Below, piece by piece: positions 43,680-51,659 of a DNA stretch of 64,000 nucleotides. The notes under the pieces are model-generated. The model was given only the letters and a program-made list of their open reading frames with translations, made no database searches and was not told the origin of the DNA. The translations under genes and the position numbers were made by a program. Position 1 is the stretch's first letter. Each line of letters opens with the position of its first letter. The stretch spans positions 1 through 64,000 of the forward strand of contig NZ_JALBGD010000010.1 of the NCBI RefSeq assembly GCF_023507705.1, given 5' to 3'. This DNA comes from Stappia sp. WLB 29. GTDB taxonomy: Bacteria; Pseudomonadota; Alphaproteobacteria; Rhizobiales; Stappiaceae.

Positions 43680-45719
43680 CTAACCGCGCCGCCGGCGCCG
43701 ACGGCGCCCGCCGTCGCCGTCTTCGTCCGAGCCTTCGCTCGACACGCGCGGCTCGGGCAGCGCGACGGCCTCGCGCAGCTTGACGAAGGGGTCCACCTTG
43801 TTGGGGATCGCCATCGCGTTGACGAAATGCTCCTGGAAGCGCGGCTCCAGCGCGGTCTCGATCTTCTCGATCTCGCGCACGACGCGCTCGACCGTGCGCC
43901 GCTCGCCGCGATTGATCAGCGCCATGCGCGCGCCGGTGCCGGCGGCATTGCCGACGCTGGAGACATGGGCGAGGTCGCAATCGGGGATCAGCCCGAGGAT
44001 CATCGCGTATTTGGTGTCGATATAGCTGCCGAAGGCACCGGCAAGGCGGATGCGCTCTATTGGAGGATTGCCGAGCTTGTCGGACAGGAGCTGGATGCCG
44101 GCATAGAGCGCGGCCTTGGCGAGCTGGATGGCGCGGATGTCGGTCTGGGTGATGGTGAGCTCGATGCCCTCGCTCGCCACCACATAGGCGAAGGTCCGCC
44201 CCTTGCGCACCACGCGCGGCGAGCGCTCGGCAAGCGCGCCGTCGATCAGCCCGTCCACGGTGATGACGCCGGCAAGATACAATTCGGCGACCGCCTCGAT
44301 GATGCCGGAGCCGCAGATACCGGTGACGCCGACCTGGTCCTTCTTCTCCGCGAACTCGGGAGCGTCCGACCACTCGTCGAGGCCGATCACCTTGAAGCGC
44401 GGCTCGAGCGTGACGGGATCGATGCGGAGGCGCTCGATGGCGCCGGGCGCCGCGCGCTGGCCGCAGGAGATCTCCGCGCCCTCGAAGGCGGGGCCCGTGG
44501 GGGAGCTGGCCGCCAGCAGCCGATCGCGATTGCCGAGAACGATCTCGGCATTGGTGCCGATGTCGACGACCAGCGTCAGCGCCTCCGCTTCGAACGGGCG
44601 GGTGGAGAGCGCGGCGGCGGCGGCATCCGCGCCGACATGGCCGGCGATGCAGGGCAGGATATAGGCGCGCGCGCCGGGATTGAGCTCCAGCCCCAGTTCG
44701 GAGGCGGGGATATGCACGGCGCCCGACACGGCAAGGGCGAAGGGCGCGCCGCCCAGCTCCGTCGGATCGATGCCGAGGAAGAGGTGGTGCATGATCGGGT
44801 TGCCGACGAAGACGGCGTCCATGACGTCCTCGCGGGTCGCGCCGACGTCAGCGACCAGCTTGGCGACAAGCGCATCGACGGCGGCGCGCACCGCCGAAAC
44901 GAGATCGGGCAGGCGCGCCGGGTTCATCTGCACGTAGGAAACGCGCGACATCAGGTCTTCGCCGAAGCGGATCTGCGGGTTCGAGGTGCCGGCCGAGGTG
45001 ACGGTGCGCCCGTTGGCGAGATCGCACAGATGCGCGGCGATGGTGGTGGAGCCGATATCGACGGCAAGGCCGTAGACGGTCGTCTTTTCGCCCGGCCACA
45101 GGGCGGTAACGCGCGGGGGGAAGCCGCCGTCCTGCCAGATCGCGGCGGTGACGCGCCAGTGGCCGGCTCGTAGAACCTTCTGCACCTTCGGCAAGAGCGG
45201 CGGGTCGAGGCTGAGGCCGGAAAGTCCGGAGGCCTCGGCAATGGCGGCAAGCAGCCGGTCGCCGTCGCCCAGCGGCTGCTCCATGTCCGGCTCGTCGACC
45301 GTGACGGTGACGAGGCGGATGGCGCTGTCGGGGGCGACGGTGACGTTCTCGGCGCGCTTGCGCACCACCTGGCGATTGGTCTGCGCCTCCATCGGCACGT
45401 CGACCACCATGTCGCCGAGGATGGCGGCCTGGCAGGAGAGGCGCCGGCCTTGCGGCAGGCCGCGCAGGGAGAGGTAGCGCGCCTCGGCGTCGGTCACCGG
45501 GCCGAGATGGCCCGCCGTGCTGACGATCTGCTCCTTGGCGAAGGCGCCTTCGGAGACGGAGACCTGGCAGCGGCCGCAGATGCCGCGCCCGCCGCAGACC
45601 GATTCCACATAAACGCCGAGCGCGCGCGCAGCATCCAGCAGCGGCGTGCCGAGCGGGAACGTGCCCCGCCGGCCGCTCGGCTGGAAAACGACCTTTGCCG
45701 TTTCGGGCGTCTCGCTCAT
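43680..45719 (-). CDS. Corrinoid-activation protein (ferredoxin domain + ASKHA, RamA-like)
   Basis: ATP-dependent reductive activator of 679 residues that would return inactive Co(II) corrinoid to Co(I). The N-terminal [2Fe-2S] ferredoxin domain has Cys42, Cys48, Cys51 and Cys96 (CGGRGICGRC, later LSCQ). From about residue 230 an ASKHA/DUF4445 ATPase follows with AVDIGSTTIAAHLCDL, VVDIGTNAEIVLGN and GICGSGIIEAVAELY. The C-terminus is SDEDGDGGRRRRRRRG, an Arg tail matching others in this locus. It is last in the operon running left from the pterin methyltransferase, 32 bp away. Similar proteins accompany anaerobic and aerobic corrinoid methyltransferases. Confidence 0.92.
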   Translation of the reverse strand: MSETPETAKVVFQPSGRRGTFPLGTPLLDAARALGVYVESVCGGRGICGRCQVSVSEGAFAKEQIVSTAGHLGPVTDAEARYLSLRGLPQGRRLSCQAAILGDMVVDVPMEAQTNRQVVRKRAENVTVAPDSAIRLVTVTVDEPDMEQPLGDGDRLLAAIAEASGLSGLSLDPPLLPKVQKVLRAGHWRVTAAIWQDGGFPPRVTALWPGEKTTVYGLAVDIGSTTIAAHLCDLANGRTVTSAGTSNPQIRFGEDLMSRVSYVQMNPARLPDLVSAVRAAVDALVAKLVADVGATREDVMDAVFVGNPIMHHLFLGIDPTELGGAPFALAVSGAVHIPASELGLELNPGARAYILPCIAGHVGADAAAAALSTRPFEAEALTLVVDIGTNAEIVLGNRDRLLAASSPTGPAFEGAEISCGQRAAPGAIERLRIDPVTLEPRFKVIGLDEWSDAPEFAEKKDQVGVTGICGSGIIEAVAELYLAGVITVDGLIDGALAERSPRVVRKGRTFAYVVASEGIELTITQTDIRAIQLAKAALYAGIQLLSDKLGNPPIERIRLAGAFGSYIDTKYAMILGLIPDCDLAHVSSVGNAAGTGARMALINRGERRTVERVVREIEKIETALEPRFQEHFVNAMAIPNKVDPFVKLREAVALPEPRVSSEGSDEDGDGGRRRRRRRG

Positions 45720-45751
45720 GGCCTCGCCCGTCCTCGTTGTCGCTCGTTCGT

Positions 45752-46708
45752 TCAAGCGCTGGCCCGCCGCCGTCCCTCGCGTCCACCGCGCCGTCCGGAG
45801 CTGCCGGAGGCAGAGGCGGGGGCGGCCGCCGGGCCGCCTTCGGCGCCCGGCTTGTAGTCGCGATAGGTCATGATCCAGTCGGAGCAGTTGGGATCGTTGC
45901 CGGTCAGGACGTTGGCCGCGCGCACCGCCTCCATCTCCTGCGGCCGGCAGGGGTTCATGATGGCGCTGGTCATGCCGGCGCCGATCACCATCGGGATGAA
46001 GCCGGCATTGATGCCATGCCGGTGGGGCAGGCCGAAGGAGATGTTGGACAGGCCGCAGGTGGTGTTGACCTTGAGCTCCTCGCGCAGGCGGCGGAGCAGG
46101 CGGAAGACCTGCTGGCCGGCGCTGCCCATGGCGCCGATCGGCATGACCAGCGGATCGACGACGATGTCATGGGCGGGAATGCCGTAGTCGGCGGCACGCT
46201 CGACGATCTTCTTGGCGACCGCAAAGCGCACGTCCGGGTCTTCCGAAATGCCGGTCTCGTCGTTGGAAATGGCGACCACAGGTACGTTGTATTTCTTGAC
46301 GAGCGGCAGGATCGCCTCGAGCTTCTCCTCCTCGCCGGTGACCGAATTGACCAGGGGGCGGCCCTTGGCGACCTTGAGGCCGGCCTCGATGGCGGCGGTC
46401 ACCGAACTGTCGATGGACAGGGGCACCTCGACGAGGCCCTGGACGATCTCCAGCGTCCTGACCAGGAGCGGCGGCTCGGTCTCGTTGGGATTGACGGCGG
46501 TGACGCCGGCATTGACGTCGAGCATCGTGGCGCCGGCGGCGACCTGCGCGAGCGCGTCTTTCTCCACTGTCGAGAAGTCTCCGGCGATCATCTCGGCGGC
46601 GAGCTTCTTGCGGCCCGTCGGGTTGATCCGCTCGCCGATCACGCAGAACGGCTGGTCGAAGCCGATGACGATCTCGCGGGTGGCCGAGGCAACGATGGTA
46701 CGGGTCAT
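45752..46708 (-). CDS. Methyltetrahydrofolate:corrinoid methyltransferase (pterin-binding barrel)
   Basis: Dihydropteroate-synthase-like barrel of 318 residues. It would move the methyl group from the corrinoid protein to tetrahydrofolate, or the reverse. Motifs are CVIGERINPTGRKKLAAEM near the N-terminus, GATMLDVNAGV, LSIDSS, LVNSVTGEEEKLE and GLSNISFGLPHR. The start overlaps the MetF-like stop by ATGA; the frame remains open for another 1.6 kb upstream, but that part overlaps other genes and is not coding. After the barrel comes a Gly/Ala/Ser linker and the basic tail GRRGGREGRRRASA. It belongs with the MttB-family protein and the corrinoid protein in one methyl-transfer chain. Confidence 0.9.
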   Translation of the reverse strand: MTRTIVASATREIVIGFDQPFCVIGERINPTGRKKLAAEMIAGDFSTVEKDALAQVAAGATMLDVNAGVTAVNPNETEPPLLVRTLEIVQGLVEVPLSIDSSVTAAIEAGLKVAKGRPLVNSVTGEEEKLEAILPLVKKYNVPVVAISNDETGISEDPDVRFAVAKKIVERAADYGIPAHDIVVDPLVMPIGAMGSAGQQVFRLLRRLREELKVNTTCGLSNISFGLPHRHGINAGFIPMVIGAGMTSAIMNPCRPQEMEAVRAANVLTGNDPNCSDWIMTYRDYKPGAEGGPAAAPASASGSSGRRGGREGRRRASA

Positions 46709-47601
46709 TGAGCTACCTCTGCGGGAAAAGTCTCGGCGCCAGCGGCGGGAAACGTCCAGCTCCCGCGGGCACTGAGCCAGTCGGCCGTCTTGGTCAGGCC
46801 GCCGAAGGGAAAGACGTGGATCTGCTGCAGCCGGGTCTCCGGCTGGGTCTGCACGCGCAACTCCAGCGGGCCGACCATGGTCTCCGGATCGTAGCCCGAC
46901 AGCATGGAGACGACGGCGCCGCCCCGCTTCTTCAGGAAGGAGAGCGAGTTCTCCACCCCGGCGAAGGCGGCGTATTTCAGCAGCGTGGTCATCTTGGCCG
47001 GACCGGCCACGCCGATATGCACCGGGAAGCGGTTGCCCCAGGCGGCGATCTCGTCGAGCCAGAGGCTGACCTTCTGCGGATCGAAGCCGAACTGGGTGAC
47101 GATATGGAACTCCGCGTCGCTCTTTGCGGCGAGCTCGTGCTTGCGCATCAGGAAGGCGCGGATGGTCTCGCGCGAGATCTCCGGCGCGCCCTCCGGATGG
47201 CCGGCAACGGCGATGCGGGTGATGCCGAGCCGGTCGAAGAGGCCCGTCTCGATCATCGCGACGGAAGAGGCGATAGGGCCGGGCGCCGGCGCCTCGCCGG
47301 CCACCGCCAGCACCTCGCGGACGCCGGCTTCCGCGACCAGTCGGGTCAGCCGGTATTCGAAGGCGACGAGCGAGGGATAGCGGCGCGCGGCCATGTGCGG
47401 CACGGCAACGAGGCCGGCATCCGCGACCATGCGGGCGGCGCGGACGATGTCGTCCTCGCCGACATTGCCGAGATCGGTGAGGTAGAGGCGCGTGCCAGCG
47501 GGGACGAGACGGAGCAGCTCCGGCTTCTCCACCACCTGGCGGGGCGACATTTCCGTGGAGGCGGCAAGGCGCCCGAAGTCGTTGAGGCGGTGGTCGGTCA
47601 T
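46705..47601 (-). CDS. Methylenetetrahydrofolate reductase-like protein
   Basis: MetF-fold flavoprotein of 298 residues. It interconverts methyl-THF and methylene-THF and would here oxidise the methyl group delivered by the pterin methyltransferase. Recognisable segments are EMSPRQVVEKPELLRLV, VPHMAARRYPSL, IAVAGHPEGAPEI, FHIVTQFGFDPQKVSLWLDE and PVHIGVAGPAKMTTLLKYA. It overlaps both neighbours by four bases (ATGA at each end), so it is tightly coupled. It is a divergent MetF dedicated to this pathway rather than the biosynthetic enzyme. Confidence 0.88.
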   Translation of the reverse strand: MTDHRLNDFGRLAASTEMSPRQVVEKPELLRLVPAGTRLYLTDLGNVGEDDIVRAARMVADAGLVAVPHMAARRYPSLVAFEYRLTRLVAEAGVREVLAVAGEAPAPGPIASSVAMIETGLFDRLGITRIAVAGHPEGAPEISRETIRAFLMRKHELAAKSDAEFHIVTQFGFDPQKVSLWLDEIAAWGNRFPVHIGVAGPAKMTTLLKYAAFAGVENSLSFLKKRGGAVVSMLSGYDPETMVGPLELRVQTQPETRLQQIHVFPFGGLTKTADWLSARGSWTFPAAGAETFPAEVAQ

Positions 47602-47957
47602 GTCGCCGGTCCCGTGCTGGCGTGGTCGGGAGAGGGGGAGGCGGCCGCATCACGGCCTTCGGCTGCGACGAGCGCCGCAAGCCGCTCCGGCGGATAGGCC
47701 TCGACAAGCGCGGCAAGCGCCGCCTCCGCTTCGGCCTCCAGATCGTCGCCGACCGCGACGGGATCGCCCCGCCGCCACTCGGCCAGATAGGCGTCGCTGT
47801 CCTTCGCCCCGACGCGCATGGCGCAGCGGTCGACAGCCTGGATGAAGCGTTCGGGCAGCTCGCGGCGGGCGCTGGCGCGGCCCGCCCGGACCAGCACCTG
47901 GGCCGGGATGTCGCGCCAGTAGACGATGGTTTTCTGCGCCAAGACCAAGCCCTGCAC
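47598..47957 (-). CDS. 'Virulence factor'-domain small protein
   Basis: Protein of 119 residues matching the small family named virulence factor. The hallmark is TIVYWRDIPAQVLVRAGRAS, then RRELPERFIQAVDRCAMRVG and AYLAEWRRGDP. The name is historical; members sit repeatedly beside MetF-like and corrinoid methyltransferase genes, implying a role in that system (established co-occurrence, function unknown). The start is uncertain: GTG at 47957 is used, and TTG codons at 47948 or 47942 are possible. Its stop overlaps the MetF-like start. Confidence 0.8.
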   Translation of the reverse strand: MQGLVLAQKTIVYWRDIPAQVLVRAGRASARRELPERFIQAVDRCAMRVGAKDSDAYLAEWRRGDPVAVGDDLEAEAEAALAALVEAYPPERLAALVAAEGRDAAASPSPDHASTGPAT

Positions 47958-48132
47958 ACCGGCCGGGAACGCCTGTCGTTCCCGCGCTTTCGAGCATCAT
48001 GATGCCTTCGGCCGGCCATCTCATCGGTGCACAGACGACACGGGAAAGTCAGAAAACGACAGCGGCGGGACGCGCGGAAAGCCGGACTTTCGGGCCGAGG
48101 AAGGAAAGCGGCAGAGGGGCGCTCGAAAGCGA

Positions 48133-48168
48133 CACGCCCGCCGGGGGCTTTGGCTCCCAGCGGGCGTG
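48133..48168 (-). terminator. Hairpin downstream of the acetyltransferase gene
   Basis: CACGCCCGC (48133-48141) and GCGGGCGTG (48160-48168) pair, with inner GGGGGC/GCTCCC pairing extending the stem. Only a weak U-containing tract (TCGCTTTCG) follows leftwards. It may reduce read-through between the acetyltransferase gene and the MetF-containing operon. Confidence 0.5.
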
Positions 48169-48195
48169 CCTGTCGTCGTGCGGGAGGTGCGAGAC

Positions 48196-48843
48196 TCAGG
48201 CTTGCGACCGGCCGTCCGGGTCCGCTTTCCAGCGGGCATGCAGGGCGGCGATGTCGCCCGAGCACAGGTTGCGCATCTCGCGGCCGATCCGCTCGATCGG
48301 CCAGTCCCACCACGCCATCTCCAGCAGCATGGCGATCTCTTCATCCGAGAAGCGCTTGCGGATCTCGCGCGCCGGGTTGCCGGCGACGATGGTGTAGGGA
48401 GCGACATCCTTCGTGACGACGGCTCGGCTGCCGATCATCGCGCCGTGGCCGATGCGGATGCCGGGCATGATCATCGCTTCCGCGCCGATCCACACGTCAT
48501 TGCCGACGACCGTGTCGCCCGCCGGACGATAGGCGTTTTCGGCGTCCGCGAAGGCGGGCTCTTCGGACATGAAGAAGAACGGGAAGGTGGAGATCCAGTC
48601 CATCCGGTGGCCCTGGTTGCCCGCCATCATGAAGCAGGCGCCGGTGCCGATGGAGCAGAAACTGCCGACGACCAGCCGGTCGACATCGTCGCGGTCGGGC
48701 ATCAGGTAGCGGGCGCAGTCGTCGAAGGAATGGCCGTGATAATAGCCGGAGTAGTAGCTGTAGCGGCCGACCGAAATGTTGGGGTTGGTCACCTGCTCGC
48801 TCAGCAGCTTGCCCTTGAAGGGGCTTTCGAAAAAATTGCTCAC
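48196..48843 (-). CDS. CatB-type xenobiotic acetyltransferase (left-handed beta helix)
   Basis: Acetyl-CoA-dependent O-acetyltransferase of 215 residues, the type B chloramphenicol/streptogramin group. [20 protein letters not shown] and [20 protein letters not shown] are its near-invariant N-terminal phrases. [10 protein letters not shown] holds the catalytic His. Hexapeptide repeats follow ([36 protein letters not shown]). It starts with GTG at 48843. It lies on the same strand between the DUF1638 gene and the MetF operon, which is unusual for a resistance-type enzyme; whether it gives antibiotic resistance or acetylates a metabolite is unknown. Confidence 0.9.
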   Translation of the reverse strand: MSNFFESPFKGKLLSEQVTNPNISVGRYSYYSGYYHGHSFDDCARYLMPDRDDVDRLVVGSFCSIGTGACFMMAGNQGHRMDWISTFPFFFMSEEPAFADAENAYRPAGDTVVGNDVWIGAEAMIMPGIRIGHGAMIGSRAVVTKDVAPYTIVAGNPAREIRKRFSDEEIAMLLEMAWWDWPIERIGREMRNLCSGDIAALHARWKADPDGRSQA

Positions 48844-49021
48844 GGGAGGTCGTCCTCTGTCGCGAGGCTGGGCCCTTTCCGGCCCGTTGGATGTGGTGAG
48901 GGGACCGGTCCTGCGGCTCATGCCACGCAGACCCGTCCGTGCCGCCGGGACAGCGCTTCTAGCATGCAGGCAAGGCGGCGCAAGGACGCGGATGCAACAG
49001 ATGCGTGCAAAGCGGCGACGG

Positions 49022-49690
49022 TCAGGCGCCGATGGTGGTGAGGCGCGTTTCCAGCAGGCCGTAGCCGGTGACCCGCTTGGCATAGGCAAGGCCGAGCCGC
49101 TCGGCCGCCGCGCGGGCGCGCTCCTCGATCTCCGGATCGGGAGCCTGTTCCAGATAGAGCAGGCGGGTGTAATGGCCGAAATAGGCGTCGCGCAGCTCGG
49201 GATAGGTGTCGAGCCCGAGCGGGCGGATCACCAGCGTCTCGAAATGGCGGGCGAGGAAATCGGTAAGGTAGAAGGTGCCGGGCTCGGCCTCGGCTTCCGC
49301 ATCGAAAACGTCGAGGCCGGCGAAGAAGGCGTAGCAGTGGGCACCCTCGATCCGCTCAACCCCTTCCTCGGCCAGAACCTTGTCGAGCAGGCCGCCGGTG
49401 CCGCAATCGCCGTAGCCGACGAGGATGCGGGTGTGGTCGCGCTTCGCCTTGCGGATTTCGGCGCGCACGGCGGCCGGGATCTTCTCCGGGCGGTTGTGCA
49501 GCTGCGCCGGCAGGCAGTGCAGTTCCACATGGGTGAGGCCGTTGGCCTCGATGATGGCGAGGATTTCCCGGGCGAGCGCACCGCAGGCGATGACCTGCAC
49601 CTTTTCGCGGGCGGTGCCGGGCGCCTCGGCAAGAAGGGCGGCGGCCGGGGCCGTCCCTCCTCCATCTGCGCCCGGAAGTACCGCCTGCAT
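49022..49690 (-). CDS. DUF1638 protein of the corrinoid locus
   Basis: Protein of 222 residues. The DUF1638 core includes [34 protein letters not shown] and [18 protein letters not shown], with conserved Cys and Asp in DCGTGG suggesting metal or cofactor binding. It starts 3 bp after the corrinoid protein stop. DUF1638 proteins regularly accompany MttB-family and corrinoid proteins, but their step is unknown. The first 30 residues are Ala/Gly rich and might be removed if a later start is used. Confidence 0.88.
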   Translation of the reverse strand: MQAVLPGADGGGTAPAAALLAEAPGTAREKVQVIACGALAREILAIIEANGLTHVELHCLPAQLHNRPEKIPAAVRAEIRKAKRDHTRILVGYGDCGTGGLLDKVLAEEGVERIEGAHCYAFFAGLDVFDAEAEAEPGTFYLTDFLARHFETLVIRPLGLDTYPELRDAYFGHYTRLLYLEQAPDPEIEERARAAAERLGLAYAKRVTGYGLLETRLTTIGA

Positions 49691-49693
49691 GGC

Positions 49694-50401
49694 TCAGCCC
49701 GCCCGTGCCGCCAGCTGGTTGTGCTTGCGCGCGATCAACTCCTTGGCGAGCTCGACGGTGACCGCCGCATCGCGCCCATAGGCATCGGCGCCGATGGCCT
49801 GGCTGAACTCCTCGTTCAGCGGCGCGCCGCCGACCATGACGATGTAGTCGTCGCGGATGCCCTTCTCGATCATCGTGTCGATGACGACCTTCATGTAGGG
49901 CATGGTGGTGGTCAGGAGGGCCGACATTCCGAGAATGTCCGGCTTGTGCTCCTCGATGGCCGCCAGGTAGTTCTCGACCGGGTTGTTGATGCCGATGTCG
50001 ATCACCTCGAAGCCGGCGCCTTCCATCATCATCGAGACGAGGTTCTTGCCGATGTCGTGGATGTCGCCCTTGACGGTGCCGATCACCATCTTGCCGACCT
50101 TCGGCGCGCCGGTCTCGGCCAGCAGCGGGCGAAGCAGCCCCATGCCGGCCTTCATGGCATTGGCCGACATCAGCACTTCCGGCACGAAGAGAATGCCGTC
50201 GCGGAAATCGACGCCGACGATGCGCATGCCTTCCACCAATGCCTCGGTGAGGATCGCGTAGGGCGTCCAGCCGCGCTCCAGCAGGATCTCCACGCCCTCG
50301 ACGATTTCGTCCTTGAGGCCGTCATAGAGATCGTCATGCATCTGCTCGACGAGTTCCTCGTCCGACAGCGATCTGAGATCGAGATCGTCTTCCTGCGACA
50401 T
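49694..50401 (-). CDS. Corrinoid (methyl-carrier) protein, B12-binding
   Basis: Methyl-carrier protein of 235 residues. A helical cap (about 15-95) precedes the Rossmann B12 domain with GTVKGDIHDIGKNLVSMMME; His115 of DIHDIG is the expected lower cobalt ligand. Further motifs are MSALLTTTMPYMKVVI and VMVGGAPLNEEFSQAIGADAY. It accepts methyl groups from the MttB-family protein and hands them to the pterin methyltransferase. Its N-terminus is markedly acidic, with 14 Asp/Glu in the first 35 residues, in contrast to the Arg tails of its likely partners. First gene of the leftward unit; CGGAGCG lies 8 nt upstream. Confidence 0.93.
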   Translation of the reverse strand: MSQEDDLDLRSLSDEELVEQMHDDLYDGLKDEIVEGVEILLERGWTPYAILTEALVEGMRIVGVDFRDGILFVPEVLMSANAMKAGMGLLRPLLAETGAPKVGKMVIGTVKGDIHDIGKNLVSMMMEGAGFEVIDIGINNPVENYLAAIEEHKPDILGMSALLTTTMPYMKVVIDTMIEKGIRDDYIVMVGGAPLNEEFSQAIGADAYGRDAAVTVELAKELIARKHNQLAARAG

Positions 50402-50455
50402 CGCGGGCGCTCCGTTTGCGCGTTCGGGGGACAGGGCTCGCGTACGGGCCTGCTC

Positions 50456-50547
50456 CCAGTACACTGGTTTGCACCGCCTCCCGTCGATATCTTCAATGCG
50501 ACATGCGGAGTCGCGGGAGCGACAGCACCGGCGCCCGGCAGGCGCCG
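50456..50547. promoter_or_regulatory. Palindrome and hairpin in the corrinoid/MgsA-fusion divergent region
   Basis: In the 176-bp divergent region, CCAGT-AC-ACTGG (50456-50467) is a perfect small palindrome, a candidate operator. CGGCGCC-CGGCA-GGCGCCG (50529-50547) is a 7-bp hairpin in the leader of the rightward gene. No cobalamin riboswitch signature was found here. Confidence 0.35.
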
Positions 50548-50577
50548 ACCGCACTCTTCAAGGGGACAGGTGCACGG

Positions 50578-51645
50578 ATGGCCTTCGATTTCATCTTCAT
50601 GCTGACGGAAGACGACAGCACCGTCCCCGATGCCCGCCGCCGGCTGGACGAGGTGCTGGCGGGCGGCGCAAGGCATATCGGCTTCAAGGATGTGGGCCTG
50701 CCCTTCGAGGAGCTGCAGGGGCTCGCCCGCGACATCCGCGCCGCCGGCGGGCGGGTCTATCTGGAGGTGGTGAGCCTCGATGCGCAGAGCGAGCTGCGCT
50801 CGGCGCGGGCGGCCATCGGCCTCGAAGTCGACTGCCTGCTCGGCGGCACGCGGCCGGCCGAGGTGGCCCCGCTCCTGAAGGCGCATCCGATCCGCTACTA
50901 TCCGTTCCCCGGCGAGATCGTCGGCCATCCGAGCGTGCTGGCCGGAACCATCGAGAGCATCACGGAAAGCGCCCGGGCGCTCGCCGAGCTGGAGAGCGTG
51001 CACGGGCTGGACCTGCTCGCCTATCGTTTTGCCGGCGACGTGCCGGCCCTGATGCGCAGCGTCTGTGCGGCCTGCGACAAGCCGGTGATCATGGCCGGCA
51101 GCATCGACCGGGCGGCGCGCATCGTCGAGGTGGCGGAGGCGGGCGCCGCCGGCTTCACCGTCGGCACGGCGGCGCTGAAGGGCCAGTTCGCCGCGCCCGA
51201 AGCCGGCCTAGCCGCGCAGGTGCGGGCGATCCTGTCGCTGACGCTGGAGGCGCGCCGCCGCTCCACCGCCCCGCGCCGCATCGCGCTGGTGGCCCACAAT
51301 GCCCGCAAGGCGCATCTGCGCGCCTGGGTGGGCCGGCACGCGGAGGTGCTGCGCCGGCAGAAGCTGGTGGCGACCGGCGGCACCGGCGCCATGCTGCTGG
51401 AGGCGGTGCCGGGACTTGCGATCCAGCGGCTGCAGCGCGGCTCGCACGGCGGCGACCAGCAGCTCGGCGCGCTGATCGCCACCGGCGAGTTGGACGCGGT
51501 GATCTTCTTCGCTGACCCGCACGGCCATCACACCAGCGATGTCGACCTGATGGCGCTGACGCGGCTGGCGATCCTGCACGACACGCCGATCGCCTGCTCT
51601 CCGGCGGCCGCGGACCTGGTGGTCGCGGCAAGCCTCGGCGGGTAG
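50578..51645 (+). CDS. TIM-barrel / methylglyoxal-synthase-like fusion protein
   Basis: Two-domain protein of 355 residues. Residues 1 to about 225 look like a phosphate-binding TIM barrel (GARHIGFKDVGLP, IMAGSIDRAARIVEVAEAG, FTVGTAALKG), family not identified. Residues 233-351 match methylglyoxal synthase: IALVAHNARK, VATGGTGAMLLEAV, GSHGGDQQLGALIATGELD and AVIFFADP. Against E. coli MgsA, His19, Asp71, Asp91 and Asp101 correspond to His240, Asp293, Asp313 and Asp323. His98 is Ser320, although three His lie just before it, and Asp20 is Asn241. AGGTG precedes the chosen ATG. It diverges from the corrinoid protein gene and is convergent with a quinone reductase. Activity uncertain. Confidence 0.85.
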   Translation: MAFDFIFMLTEDDSTVPDARRRLDEVLAGGARHIGFKDVGLPFEELQGLARDIRAAGGRVYLEVVSLDAQSELRSARAAIGLEVDCLLGGTRPAEVAPLLKAHPIRYYPFPGEIVGHPSVLAGTIESITESARALAELESVHGLDLLAYRFAGDVPALMRSVCAACDKPVIMAGSIDRAARIVEVAEAGAAGFTVGTAALKGQFAAPEAGLAAQVRAILSLTLEARRRSTAPRRIALVAHNARKAHLRAWVGRHAEVLRRQKLVATGGTGAMLLEAVPGLAIQRLQRGSHGGDQQLGALIATGELDAVIFFADPHGHHTSDVDLMALTRLAILHDTPIACSPAAADLVVAASLGG

Positions 51646-51659
51646 GGGGAAGGGGCCGG

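Noticed and set aside
45752-48313. Very long leftward open frame covering the pterin methyltransferase and beyond
   Set aside because: Homology begins at the ATG at 46708, which overlaps the MetF-like stop; upstream codons are out of frame to MetF and the 'virulence factor' gene.
50402-50577. Cobalamin riboswitch upstream of the corrinoid protein
   Set aside because: I searched by eye for the B12-box-like core and did not find it; only short palindromes are present.
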